From: DASRDZ01 sp035569495
GTDB lineage: Bacteria; Chloroflexota; Dormibacteria; Aeolococcales; Aeolococcaceae
Assembly (NCBI GenBank): GCA_035569495.1
Contig: DATMMX010000057.1
Coordinates: 62,001-126,000, forward strand
Direction: 5' to 3'
DNA length: 64,000 bases
Below are positions 51,911 through 58,917 of the stretch, piece after piece (positions within the stretch are counted from its first letter, which is position 1; the number at the start of each line of letters is the position of its first letter). The notes under the pieces were generated by a model, which did not search any database, had not been told where the DNA came from, and saw only the letters and a program-made list of their open reading frames with translations. The position numbers were made by a program, and so were the translations under genes.

Positions 51911-52227
51911 CGGTGTCCAGAACCTCCGGTCACCGCCTGGGGCGGCGAGGTGCCGCCGCCGGCGACGCCGCCGGGCACCGACTGGGGAGGGGTGAGGGTG
52001 GGATCCTGCGAGGTGCCGGACTGGGTGTTGCCCGGCGCCGCCGGCGCGGTGGTCGCGCCCGGCGTGGTGGCGGCGGCGGTCGCGGACGCCGCGTTGGCGG
52101 CCAGCACGCCGGTGATCACGCCCACGGCGGTGACGCCTCCTGCGCCCGCGGCGTAGACCAGCCTGCGGCGCCGGTCGAGGGCGGCGTCGCGCTGCGCGGC
52201 GGCGGTGGTGCGGCGCGGCGGGCTCAT
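51907..52227 (-). CDS. Small single-span membrane protein of the redox operon
   Basis: 106 residues. A basic N-terminus (DAALDRRRRLVYAAG) precedes one transmembrane helix (about 27-47, GAGGVTAVGVITGVLAANAA). The rest is a Thr/Pro/Gly/Ala-rich, probably disordered, external tail. Start and stop overlap both neighbours by ATGA, so it belongs to the operon. It has PGAT but not the full flavinylation motif [ST]GA[ST] expected of an ApbE target. A linker or anchor role is possible. No family recognised. Confidence 0.7.
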   Translation of the reverse strand: MSPPRRTTAAAQRDAALDRRRRLVYAAGAGGVTAVGVITGVLAANAASATAAATTPGATTAPAAPGNTQSGTSQDPTLTPPQSVPGGVAGGGTSPPQAVTGGSGHR

Positions 52228-52439
52228 CGGCGTGGCGCCCCCGCGACGGCGCGCAGCTTGAGCGCGAGCACCGGGCAGACGGCCACGGCTCTTCGTGCGT
52301 GCGCCGCCAGGTGCTCGGGGACAGGCCGGGCGTCGATGATGGGGTAGCCCCAGTCGTCGAGCTGGATCATCTCGGGGAACACCTCCGCGCAGAGTCCGCT
52401 GCCGTCGCAGAGGATGCGGTCCACGACCACCTCGTTCAT
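52224..52439 (-). CDS. Single-cluster ferredoxin ([3Fe-4S] type or [4Fe-4S])
   Basis: 71 residues. The ligand pattern is ILCDGSGLCAEVFP (C11 and C17, five residues apart) and AVCPVLALK (C55 with Pro). The missing middle Cys of the usual CxxCxxC gives the [3Fe-4S] pattern of actinobacterial P450-type ferredoxins. Start and stop overlap the neighbouring genes by ATGA or TGATG, so tight co-translation with the NuoF-like protein is expected. It would take electrons from, or give them to, that flavoprotein. Confidence 0.9.
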   Translation of the reverse strand: MNEVVVDRILCDGSGLCAEVFPEMIQLDDWGYPIIDARPVPEHLAAHARRAVAVCPVLALKLRAVAGAPRR

Positions 52440-53638
52440 CACGCGGCCACCCTGCGCTCGCCGGTGGCGACGCAGGGGCGGCGCGCCTGGTGAGCGGCGA
52501 AGTCCTCGGCGAAGACGCGCAGCGCCGACTGCAGCAGCCCCGCGGCGCCGTCGGGGTGGCGGCAGGCGCCGCGCCCGGCGAGCTGCTGCGACCAGCGCTG
52601 CACGCGGGCAAGGTCGCCGTCCGTCGCCGCACCGGTGGCAATGCGCTGCACTGCCTCGGCGATGGCGCGCAGCCCGAACACGCAGGGTCCGCACTGCCGC
52701 GCACTCTGCTCGGCGAGGTACCCGATGATGCGCGCCGTCTCGGCGACGCCGCAGCGCTGCGCCGGCAGCACCCCGACCACGCCGCAGCCGAGGGCCATGC
52801 CCTGGGTGCGCAGCCAGGCCGCGTCGACGGGCATGTGGACCACCTGGTCCAGATCGACCCAGCCGCCGAAATAGCCGCCGAGCAGCAGCGCGCCGCCACC
52901 GTCGACGGCGCCACCGGCGCGGGCCAGCGCCTCGCCGATGCTCGACCCGCCCGCCACCTCCACCACGCCGCGGTGGCGCACCGCCCCACTGAGGGTGAGC
53001 AGCGCGGTCTCGCGCGCGGCGTCGCCATACCGGCCGATCAGGGCGACGTGGGCCAACGTCTCGACGTTCTGCACCAGGGTGGGGCGGCCACCGACGCCGC
53101 GCTCGAAGGGGCGAGGCGGGGTCGTCGTGGGCAGGGCAACGCCGTCGTTGACGAAGCGCACCGCGGCGCTCTCCTCGCCCGCCACGTATCGGGCAGGACT
53201 GGCCAGAACTCGGGTGCCGCGGCGCTCGCGCTGGTCGCGCTCGCTCAGCGCGTGCTGCATCACCGCCAGCGCGCGGCGGTGCTCCTCGCCGACGTAGACG
53301 ACCACCTGGCGCGCACCCACCGCCTGCGCCGCCAGCGCGGCGCCGTCGAGCACCAGGTGGGGACGCGTCTCCATGAGCAGGCGGTCCTTGGCGCTCAGCG
53401 GCTCGCCCTCGGCGCCGTTGACCAGCACCACCGCGTCGCGCCGCGAGCGCTGCGCCACGGCGCGCCACTTGGTGGCCACCGGGAAGGCGGCGCCGCCGCG
53501 GCCGCGCAGGCCGGAGCGTTCCAGCACGTCGATGAGGGCCGCCGAGCCCCGCGGTGCGGGCCCGAGGCGCGCAACGTGGGCGTCGTGCCCCTCGGGTGCG
53601 TCGAGCGCAGGTCCGTCGAGCAGAGCCGGTGCGCTCAT
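52439..53638 (-). CDS. NuoF-like NADH dehydrogenase flavoprotein
   Basis: 399 residues from the ATG at 53638 (ATGA overlap with the upstream gene). The FMN/NADH domain of complex I 51-kDa type is present: LERSGLRGRGGAAFPVATKW and VLVNGAEGEPLSAKDRLLM, then GVGGRPTLVQNVETLAHVAL and an SLBB-like region. The Fe-S end has SARQCGPCVFGLRAI and GRGACRHPDG. Canonical NuoF has SCGxCxPC plus a distant Cys; here the first Cys is Ala, leaving three. It probably passes electrons between NAD(P)H and the ferredoxin and membrane protein of the same operon. Confidence 0.87.
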   Translation of the reverse strand: MSAPALLDGPALDAPEGHDAHVARLGPAPRGSAALIDVLERSGLRGRGGAAFPVATKWRAVAQRSRRDAVVLVNGAEGEPLSAKDRLLMETRPHLVLDGAALAAQAVGARQVVVYVGEEHRRALAVMQHALSERDQRERRGTRVLASPARYVAGEESAAVRFVNDGVALPTTTPPRPFERGVGGRPTLVQNVETLAHVALIGRYGDAARETALLTLSGAVRHRGVVEVAGGSSIGEALARAGGAVDGGGALLLGGYFGGWVDLDQVVHMPVDAAWLRTQGMALGCGVVGVLPAQRCGVAETARIIGYLAEQSARQCGPCVFGLRAIAEAVQRIATGAATDGDLARVQRWSQQLAGRGACRHPDGAAGLLQSALRVFAEDFAAHQARRPCVATGERRVAA

Positions 53639-54222
53639 CGGGCGGCGCCCCGCGTCGCCGCCGCCAGGGCGGCCCGCTTCTCCTGGGCGAGCGGGTCGCG
53701 GCGGCCGAAGTCGATGCGCCACATCAGCGCCACCGCCACCGCCGCGACACAGGCCACGGTGATGGCCAGCGACCACAGCGTGAACGCGTCGGTGCCGGTG
53801 CCGATGCCGTGCAGCACCGCCATCGGCCACACCGCGTAGGCCAGCCAGTGCACCGCCCGCCAGGCGCGCTGGCCGATCCAGCGGCGCGCCAGGCTGGTCA
53901 CCACCACCGCCAGCATCAGCTCGACGGCCAGCGTGCCCAGGCCGAGCCAGAAGGTGCGGTAGTACGAGCCGAAGGGGACCACCGCGGCGTTGAGCCCGAG
54001 CGAGGTGAAGGGGTCGACAACCGCGGTGACAATGTGCAGGCTGAGGAAGACCAGCGAGAGCAGGGCGAGGTCGCGGTGCACGGTGGCGGTGAGGAAGCGG
54101 GGCCAGCGCCGCCCCTCGACGCGCATCCGCGCCAGCAGCCCCAGCACCACCACCGCGCTCAGGAACACCAGGCTGACGATGCCGGCGGCGCGGGCCGTGT
54201 ACCAGAGCAGCGTGTTGTTCAT
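53635..54222 (-). CDS. Ferric reductase-like transmembrane haem protein
   Basis: 195 residues from the ATG at 54222 (MNNTLLWYTARAAG). Six hydrophobic segments can be traced. Histidines in TVHRDLALLSLVFLSLHIV and in AVHWLAYAVWPMAVLHGI sit in adjacent helices with the spacing of b-type haem ligands, as in ferric reductase or YedZ-like domains. It is the first gene of the redox operon and likely moves electrons across the membrane to the flavinylated or external acceptor. It is divergent from the 54380 response regulator. Confidence 0.87.
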   Translation of the reverse strand: MNNTLLWYTARAAGIVSLVFLSAVVVLGLLARMRVEGRRWPRFLTATVHRDLALLSLVFLSLHIVTAVVDPFTSLGLNAAVVPFGSYYRTFWLGLGTLAVELMLAVVVTSLARRWIGQRAWRAVHWLAYAVWPMAVLHGIGTGTDAFTLWSLAITVACVAAVAVALMWRIDFGRRDPLAQEKRAALAAATRGAAR

Positions 54223-54267
54223 GACCGCCACGATCCGCCTCCGGTCTGACACCCGCCTGGGAGCAGG

Positions 54268-54283
54268 CTCAGAAAAGTCTGAG
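54268..54283. promoter_or_regulatory. 6-bp inverted repeat CTCAGA-N4-TCTGAG in divergent promoter region
   Basis: A perfect 16-bp palindromic site, 46 bp before the ferric reductase gene and 97 bp before the response regulator gene. A second TCTGAG occurs near 54340. It could be the binding site of that regulator. Confidence 0.4.
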
Positions 54284-54379
54284 AGCGGCCGCGCAAGCAT
54301 CTCCTCCCGCCAGGCGGGCCCCTGCACCTTCCCACCGTTCTCTGAGCACTTTCCCAGGAATCACCGGCAACATGGGGCC

Positions 54380-55078
54380 ATGAGCGACGCTCCCCGCATC
54401 CTGGTGGTCGACGACGAACGCTCGATCACCGACCTGGTGGCCATGGCCCTCAAGTACGAGGGCTTCACCGTGCAGACCGCCCCCACCGCCCGCGCCGCAC
54501 GCCAGGCGGTGCTCGACTTCCGCCCTGCCCTGATCATCCTCGACGTCGGCCTGCCCGACCAGGACGGCTTCACCTTCACCCAGAAGCTGGTCGGCGACGG
54601 GCTCAAGGTGCCGGTGATCTTCCTCACCGCCCGCGACGCCACCGAGGAGAAGGTGCGCGGCCTCACCGTGGGCGGCGACGACTACGTCACCAAGCCCTTC
54701 AGCATCGAGGAGCTGGTCGCCCGCATCCGCGTGGTGCTGCGCCGCCACCATCCCGACGGCGGCGAGGACAGCGGCCGCCTGGTGCTCGCCGACCTGGAGC
54801 TGAACGACGTCACCCACGAGGTGATCCGCGCCGGCCACCCCGTCGAGTTGACCCGCACCGAGTTCCGCCTGCTCCGCTACCTGCTCACCAACGCCGGCCG
54901 GGTGCTGACGCGCGCGCAGATCCTCGACCACGTCTGGGACTACGACTTCGGCGGCGACGCCAGCGTGCTGGAGACCTACATCTCCTACCTGCGCAGGAAG
55001 GTGGACCGCAGCGACCCCTCGCTGATCCACACCGTGCGCGGCGTGGGCTACGTGATGCGCGTGCCGCGCACCGCCTGA
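54380..55078 (+). CDS. OmpR-family response regulator
   Basis: 232 residues. Receiver about 1-122: RILVVDDERSITDLVAMAL, phosphoacceptor Asp55 in LIILDVGLPDQDG, VIFLTARDATEEKVRGL, DDYVTKPFSIEELVARIRVV. Winged helix about 135-232: VELTRTEFRLLRYLLTN, RAQILDHVWDYDFGGD, ETYISYLRRKVD, HTVRGVGYVMRV. It is followed by its kinase after 10 nt. It shares a promoter region with the redox operon at 54222, which it may control. Confidence 0.94.
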   Translation: MSDAPRILVVDDERSITDLVAMALKYEGFTVQTAPTARAARQAVLDFRPALIILDVGLPDQDGFTFTQKLVGDGLKVPVIFLTARDATEEKVRGLTVGGDDYVTKPFSIEELVARIRVVLRRHHPDGGEDSGRLVLADLELNDVTHEVIRAGHPVELTRTEFRLLRYLLTNAGRVLTRAQILDHVWDYDFGGDASVLETYISYLRRKVDRSDPSLIHTVRGVGYVMRVPRTA

Positions 55079-55088
55079 GAGGCGGCGG

Positions 55089-56555
55089 ATGTCGCTGCGC
55101 CTGCGACTGCTGCTCACCCTGGTCCCGCTCTTCATCGTGGGACTGGTTGTGGCCGATTTCGGCACATTCACCGCGCTGCAGAGCTTCCTGGTCTCGCGCA
55201 CCGACACGCAGCTCTTCGCCGGCCACCCTGCGCTGGCGGGCGCGCTGCAGGGGCACGGCTTCGGCGACCCCGGCGGCGGCCCCGGCGTGCAGGGCATGCC
55301 GGTGCAGACCTGGGCCGAGCTGCTCGACAGCGGCGGCAACCTGCTCGCCGGCCCGCGCACCCTGGTGCCCGCGGGCACCAACCCCGACCCGGCGACCCAC
55401 CCGGTGCTGCCCACCTCGCTCACCCTGCCCAGCGTGGAGCACCCCAGCTACTTCACCGTCGCCGGCGCCGGCACGGTCGGCCACTACCGGGTGCTGCTCG
55501 ACAACGAGGGCGGCAACCTGCTGGTTGTCGCCATCCCCCTCGACGACGTGCAGTCGACGCTCGATCGGCTGCTGCTGCTGGAGGCCGGCATCAGCGGCGG
55601 CGTCACCATCCTGCTGCTCGGCGCCACCTGGTTCCTGGTCCGCCGCGGCCTGCGCCCGCTGCAGCGCATGGGCGCGACCGCGCGCGGCATCGTCGCCAGC
55701 GACATGAGCCGGCGAGTCGAGCCGGCCAACGAGACCACCGAGGTCGGCCGGCTGGGGCTGGCCCTGAACACCATGCTCGACCAGCTCGAAGCCGCCTTCG
55801 CCGAGCGCGCCGCCAGCGAGCAGCGGCTGCGCCACTTCGTCTCCGACGCCTCCCACGAGCTGCGCACCCCGCTGACCTCGATGCGCGGCTACGCCGAGCT
55901 GCTGCGGCGCAACCCCGACATGTCGACCGCCGACATCGTCCTGGCCATGCGCCGCATCGAGGACGAGGCGCAGCGCATGGGCATCCTCGTCGACGACCTG
56001 CTGCTGCTCGCCCGGCTCGACCAGGGACGGCCGCTCGAGCGCATGCCCGTCGACCTCGAGGCCATGGTCCGCGACGCCGTCTCCGACGCGCGGGTCATCG
56101 ACCCGCACCGCAACATCACCGCGCGGGTCAGCGCCCCGCTGGTGGTCATCGGCGACGACGCGCGGCTGCGCCAGGCGCTCGGCAACCTGCTCCGCAACGC
56201 GCTGGTGCACACCCCGGCGGGCACGTCCGTCGAGGTGGAGCTGCGCCACACCGGCGACGACGCGGTGCTCGACGTCGTCGACCACGGCCCCGGCATCCCC
56301 GCCGGCAACGCCGAGCGCATCTTCGAGCGCTTCTACCGCGCCGACCCGGGACGCAGCCGCGACCAGGGTGGCAGCGGGTTGGGGCTGAGCATCGCGGCCG
56401 CCATCGTCGGCGCCCACGGGGGGCGGATCAGCGTGCATCCCACCCCGAGCGGAGGCTCGACGTTCCGCATCGAGCTGCCGCTGCAGGCCGTCGACGGCGA
56501 CCAGGTCGTCGACCCCGAGCCGGTGCCCGCGCAGGCCGACGGCGTCGAGGCCTGA
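55089..56555 (+). CDS. Membrane sensor histidine kinase with HAMP domain
   Basis: 488 residues. Transmembrane helices at about 5-30 and 165-186 flank an extracytoplasmic sensor of about 130 residues rich in Gly and Pro. A HAMP domain (about 187-240, LRPLQRMGATARGIVASDMSRRV) precedes HisKA with FVSDASHELRTPLTSMRGYA (His256) and a HATPase domain with NLLRNALVHTPAGTSV, VDHGPGIPAGNAERIFERFY and GGSGLGLSIAAAIVGAHGG. It is the partner of the 54380 regulator. Confidence 0.94.
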   Translation: MSLRLRLLLTLVPLFIVGLVVADFGTFTALQSFLVSRTDTQLFAGHPALAGALQGHGFGDPGGGPGVQGMPVQTWAELLDSGGNLLAGPRTLVPAGTNPDPATHPVLPTSLTLPSVEHPSYFTVAGAGTVGHYRVLLDNEGGNLLVVAIPLDDVQSTLDRLLLLEAGISGGVTILLLGATWFLVRRGLRPLQRMGATARGIVASDMSRRVEPANETTEVGRLGLALNTMLDQLEAAFAERAASEQRLRHFVSDASHELRTPLTSMRGYAELLRRNPDMSTADIVLAMRRIEDEAQRMGILVDDLLLLARLDQGRPLERMPVDLEAMVRDAVSDARVIDPHRNITARVSAPLVVIGDDARLRQALGNLLRNALVHTPAGTSVEVELRHTGDDAVLDVVDHGPGIPAGNAERIFERFYRADPGRSRDQGGSGLGLSIAAAIVGAHGGRISVHPTPSGGSTFRIELPLQAVDGDQVVDPEPVPAQADGVEA

Positions 56556-56563
56556 CCGCGCCT

Positions 56564-56592
56564 GCCCAAAGGGATTCGCGCCAAGTTTGGGC
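56564..56592 (+). terminator. Candidate hairpin after the two-component genes
   Basis: GCCCAAA (56564-56570) and TTTGGGC (56586-56592) can pair over 7 bp with a 15-nt loop, 9 nt after the kinase stop. It could end transcription or act as an operator for the small genes downstream. Confidence 0.35.
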
Positions 56593-56643
56593 GGCCCGCC
56601 CGTCGTTGCGCGGCGCGCCCAACGTCATTCTTTCGACATGCAG

Positions 56644-56658
56644 CCACTCCCAGAGTGG
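56644..56658 (+). promoter_or_regulatory. Leader hairpin before the small-protein pair
   Basis: CCACTC, loop CCA, GAGTGG: a perfect 6-bp stem about 10 nt before a strong GGAGGAAAAGG ribosome site. It may modulate translation of the gene at 56692. Confidence 0.3.
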
Positions 56659-56691
56659 GTGCCATGCCGGAGGAAAAGGACAGCCCGCACC

Positions 56692-56880
56692 ATGTCGAAC
56701 CAGAACGCGTTCCACAACCAGCTGCACCCGTCCGTCATCTCCGCCGCCGACGAGAGCGAGGCGCACGTGCTGCGCCGCTTCCACCGCTGGCAGGACTTCG
56801 TCCGCGCCGTTCGCGACGCCGCGCGCCGCGACGACTTCTCCGCACGCCTCGACCTCGCGCTGCAGCGCTCCCGGCGCTGA
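56692..56880 (+). CDS. Small 62-residue charged protein
   Basis: From the ATG at 56692, with GGAGGAAAAGG about 13 nt upstream. It has LHPSVISAADESEAHVLRRF in the first half and a helical, Arg/Asp-rich second half (RDAARRDDFSARLDLALQRS). It is likely soluble and helical. It is followed 26 nt later by another small gene with its own strong ribosome site. No family recognised; co-transcription with the kinase system is possible. Confidence 0.55.
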   Translation: MSNQNAFHNQLHPSVISAADESEAHVLRRFHRWQDFVRAVRDAARRDDFSARLDLALQRSRR

Positions 56881-56906
56881 CCCCCTTCCCCCCAGGAGGT
56901 GATTCG

Positions 56907-57140
56907 ATGACCCAGCACCTGCTCGCCGGAGAGGATCCCGACACCCGCGACCTCGGCGAGATCCGCCACTGGATCCGGGTCTACACCCAGGCGTGGAAGA
57001 CCGCGCGCCGCGCCGGGCTGCTCAACGCCTCGCAGCGCTTCCGCCGCCGCCTGGAGTTCTGGACCACCCGCCACGCCGAGCTGATGGGACGCGGCGGCGT
57101 GCTCATCATGGAGGCCTCGCGCAACCTCAGCCCCGGCTGA
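56907..57140 (+). CDS. Small 77-residue helical protein
   Basis: The ATG at 56907 has a perfect AGGAGGT 7 nt upstream. The protein is helical and basic: DTRDLGEIRHWIRVYTQAWK, then LNASQRFRRRLEFWTTRHAEL, and a short ending LSPG. It is probably soluble. It forms a pair with the 62-residue gene before it and marks the end of the high-GC region before the decayed element. Function unknown. Confidence 0.6.
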   Translation: MTQHLLAGEDPDTRDLGEIRHWIRVYTQAWKTARRAGLLNASQRFRRRLEFWTTRHAELMGRGGVLIMEASRNLSPG

Positions 57141-57556
57141 TCCGGCGACCGGCCCGGGCGGCCGTTTGGCCGGGAGTGGTCGGGCTACTTCGACGGTACA
57201 GGAACAGAACGGATGTGCTTTCGGATCTGATCCGGGTGACCGAACGGCTGAAGAAACCGGCGGCCAGCGTGCCGGATGAAGGCGACGGCGACCGGACCTC
57301 GGCTTCGCCGCGCCACCGCCTGCCAGCCGCGCGGTTCACGCCCGACCGGGTGGAGACAATGCTGGCCCGCCTTCGGGGCTCCTCCCGGACAGGCATGTAG
57401 GTCCTGATAGCCCGCCGGAGCGCCCCGCGATCGTGAGGTCGTCGTAGCTGAAGGTGCGCACGAAACGCTCCAACATCGACCGCGGCAGGAGAACGCGGAG
57501 GTGCGGCTGGCCGATCGGTGCATCGCGAGGAACCTCAGCGACGGGCGGCAGCGCCC
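57141..57556. other. Decayed region without an intact gene at the left edge of the low-GC element
   Basis: Several short conserved-looking pieces are broken between frames. On the plus strand, RVTERLKKPAASVPDEGDG and, further on, RFTPDRVETMLARLRG (57340-57395) resemble the small helix-turn-helix tail of recombinase-like proteins. On the minus strand, HLRVLLPRSMLERFVRTFSY and DDLTIAGRSGG (about 57430-57520) look like the end of another gene. Neither forms a complete frame. Confidence 0.4.
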
Positions 57557-58747
57557 TTACAATCCACCAGGCAGCGCGCCTACGAACGTCCCGGGCCCAA
57601 CCGATGCCGTCTGTCCGGAGGCGATAGTGGCAACGGAGAGTGACGCCGAGGGCGGGCTTCCCCCGGAGGTGAACACCAAGGTGCCGTCATCGATCCAGCC
57701 CACAGCAGTCCCCGACACGCTGGGCGTCGTGCTGCTCCCTTGCACAATGTCGATCCGCCCTGTGTCATGGCAGCCGCCGGCGCTGGCGGCCGTTTCGGGG
57801 ACGGCATCCACGCCGTGCGCCGACAGAGCGGACGGTGACAGGCACAGCGCAGCGCCGAGATCCCGGCTGACGCCATCCGTCCAATCGCGGACTTGTAGGT
57901 GCCCGTTGGGCATTCCGCCTGGCAAGCAGAGCACACCGGCGGGCTGCGGCAAGGACACGCCATCGCCTCCGGCGCATACCGACCCAGCCGTGCTGCCGTT
58001 AGACGCGTCCATCAGCTTGTAGCCACCCTGAGCATCCGGCGGCACCGGCGAAGGCGGGAACTGCTGTCGCGGCAGCGACAGGCCAACGACGATCTTCCCG
58101 GCGCGCCAACCGATCGGCCACTCCATGTCCGAAGACCACGTCCCGCCATTAGCATCACGGCTGAACGAGGCACTGACAATCGCCAACTCAACCCGATGAC
58201 CGCCAGTCAGATCGTCGTCGTACAGTTGCTCCGTGAAGGTGCTCTGGTTCGCCCAGGTCATCACCGCCACCGCGATCCGGCTGTCGTCCGGGCTGACGGC
58301 GAAGGCGACCCGCTCGGTTCGGCTGCCGGGCACCGTTGCAGCGGTGCCGGTCTGGCCGTCCGGGGCGAGGTATTTCACGTTGGAATCGCCGTCGAGGTAG
58401 TAGAGCCGGGAGGCGGACCAGCTCACGGGCAGGGTGGCGGTTTCCCCGGGAGTTGCCGACCCCACGTATTCAGAAGCCACCTGCGCTGTCGTCGAGGCGA
58501 CTTTATGGCCGCCTGTATCCACGAGCGCCACCGAGTAAGTTGACCCGGAGGTCCAGTTGCCCAGGACAATGCCGAGCGGTGGCGCGGGGGACATCGAGGC
58601 TGATGGCGAGGCGCTACTGCTCGGGCCGTTGCTGGCGGAGAGAGACGATGACGGAGTGGGGCTGGGCGTCCCCGGACCGCCACATGCGGCCAGACAAGCC
58701 AGGACGCCGAGAATGAGGGAAAGTCGATGCCCTTTGAGCCGGACCAT
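57557..58747 (-). CDS. Secreted lipoprotein with propeller-like repeats
   Basis: 396 residues from the ATG at 58747 (GGAGGAG upstream). The signal ends in the lipobox LAAC (LSLILGVLACLAAC), then a Ser/Pro/Thr linker of about 40 residues. The mature part has strand-rich stretches such as YSVALVDTGGHKVAS, LYYLDGDSNVKYLAPDGQTG and RVAFAVSPDDSRIAVAVMTW, which recall TolB/WD40-like beta-propeller blades. GC and codon use are lower than in the flanking genes. It is anchored on the outer face of the membrane. Role unknown; it is next to the CHAP hydrolase on the same strand. Confidence 0.7.
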   Translation of the reverse strand: MVRLKGHRLSLILGVLACLAACGGPGTPSPTPSSSLSASNGPSSSASPSASMSPAPPLGIVLGNWTSGSTYSVALVDTGGHKVASTTAQVASEYVGSATPGETATLPVSWSASRLYYLDGDSNVKYLAPDGQTGTAATVPGSRTERVAFAVSPDDSRIAVAVMTWANQSTFTEQLYDDDLTGGHRVELAIVSASFSRDANGGTWSSDMEWPIGWRAGKIVVGLSLPRQQFPPSPVPPDAQGGYKLMDASNGSTAGSVCAGGDGVSLPQPAGVLCLPGGMPNGHLQVRDWTDGVSRDLGAALCLSPSALSAHGVDAVPETAASAGGCHDTGRIDIVQGSSTTPSVSGTAVGWIDDGTLVFTSGGSPPSASLSVATIASGQTASVGPGTFVGALPGGL

Positions 58748-58917
58748 TATGCTGAAACTCCTCCGAAACCGGAGCGTGGAACGCTGGCGCGGACCCCTTG
58801 GGTTACGGAGGACCGGGGCTGCGCCCCGCCGATAGCCACCTCTGGCCAGCGAGATGAAACGGGGCGTCTCTCTCCGCGCCAGTACCAGCACGTCGTCGTT
58901 AGCATGGCGTGCATCCG

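Noticed and set aside
51907..52227. The small anchored protein as an ApbE flavinylation substrate
   Set aside because: It contains TTPGATT but not the [ST]GA[ST] core with an upstream Asp, and no FMN-binding domain.
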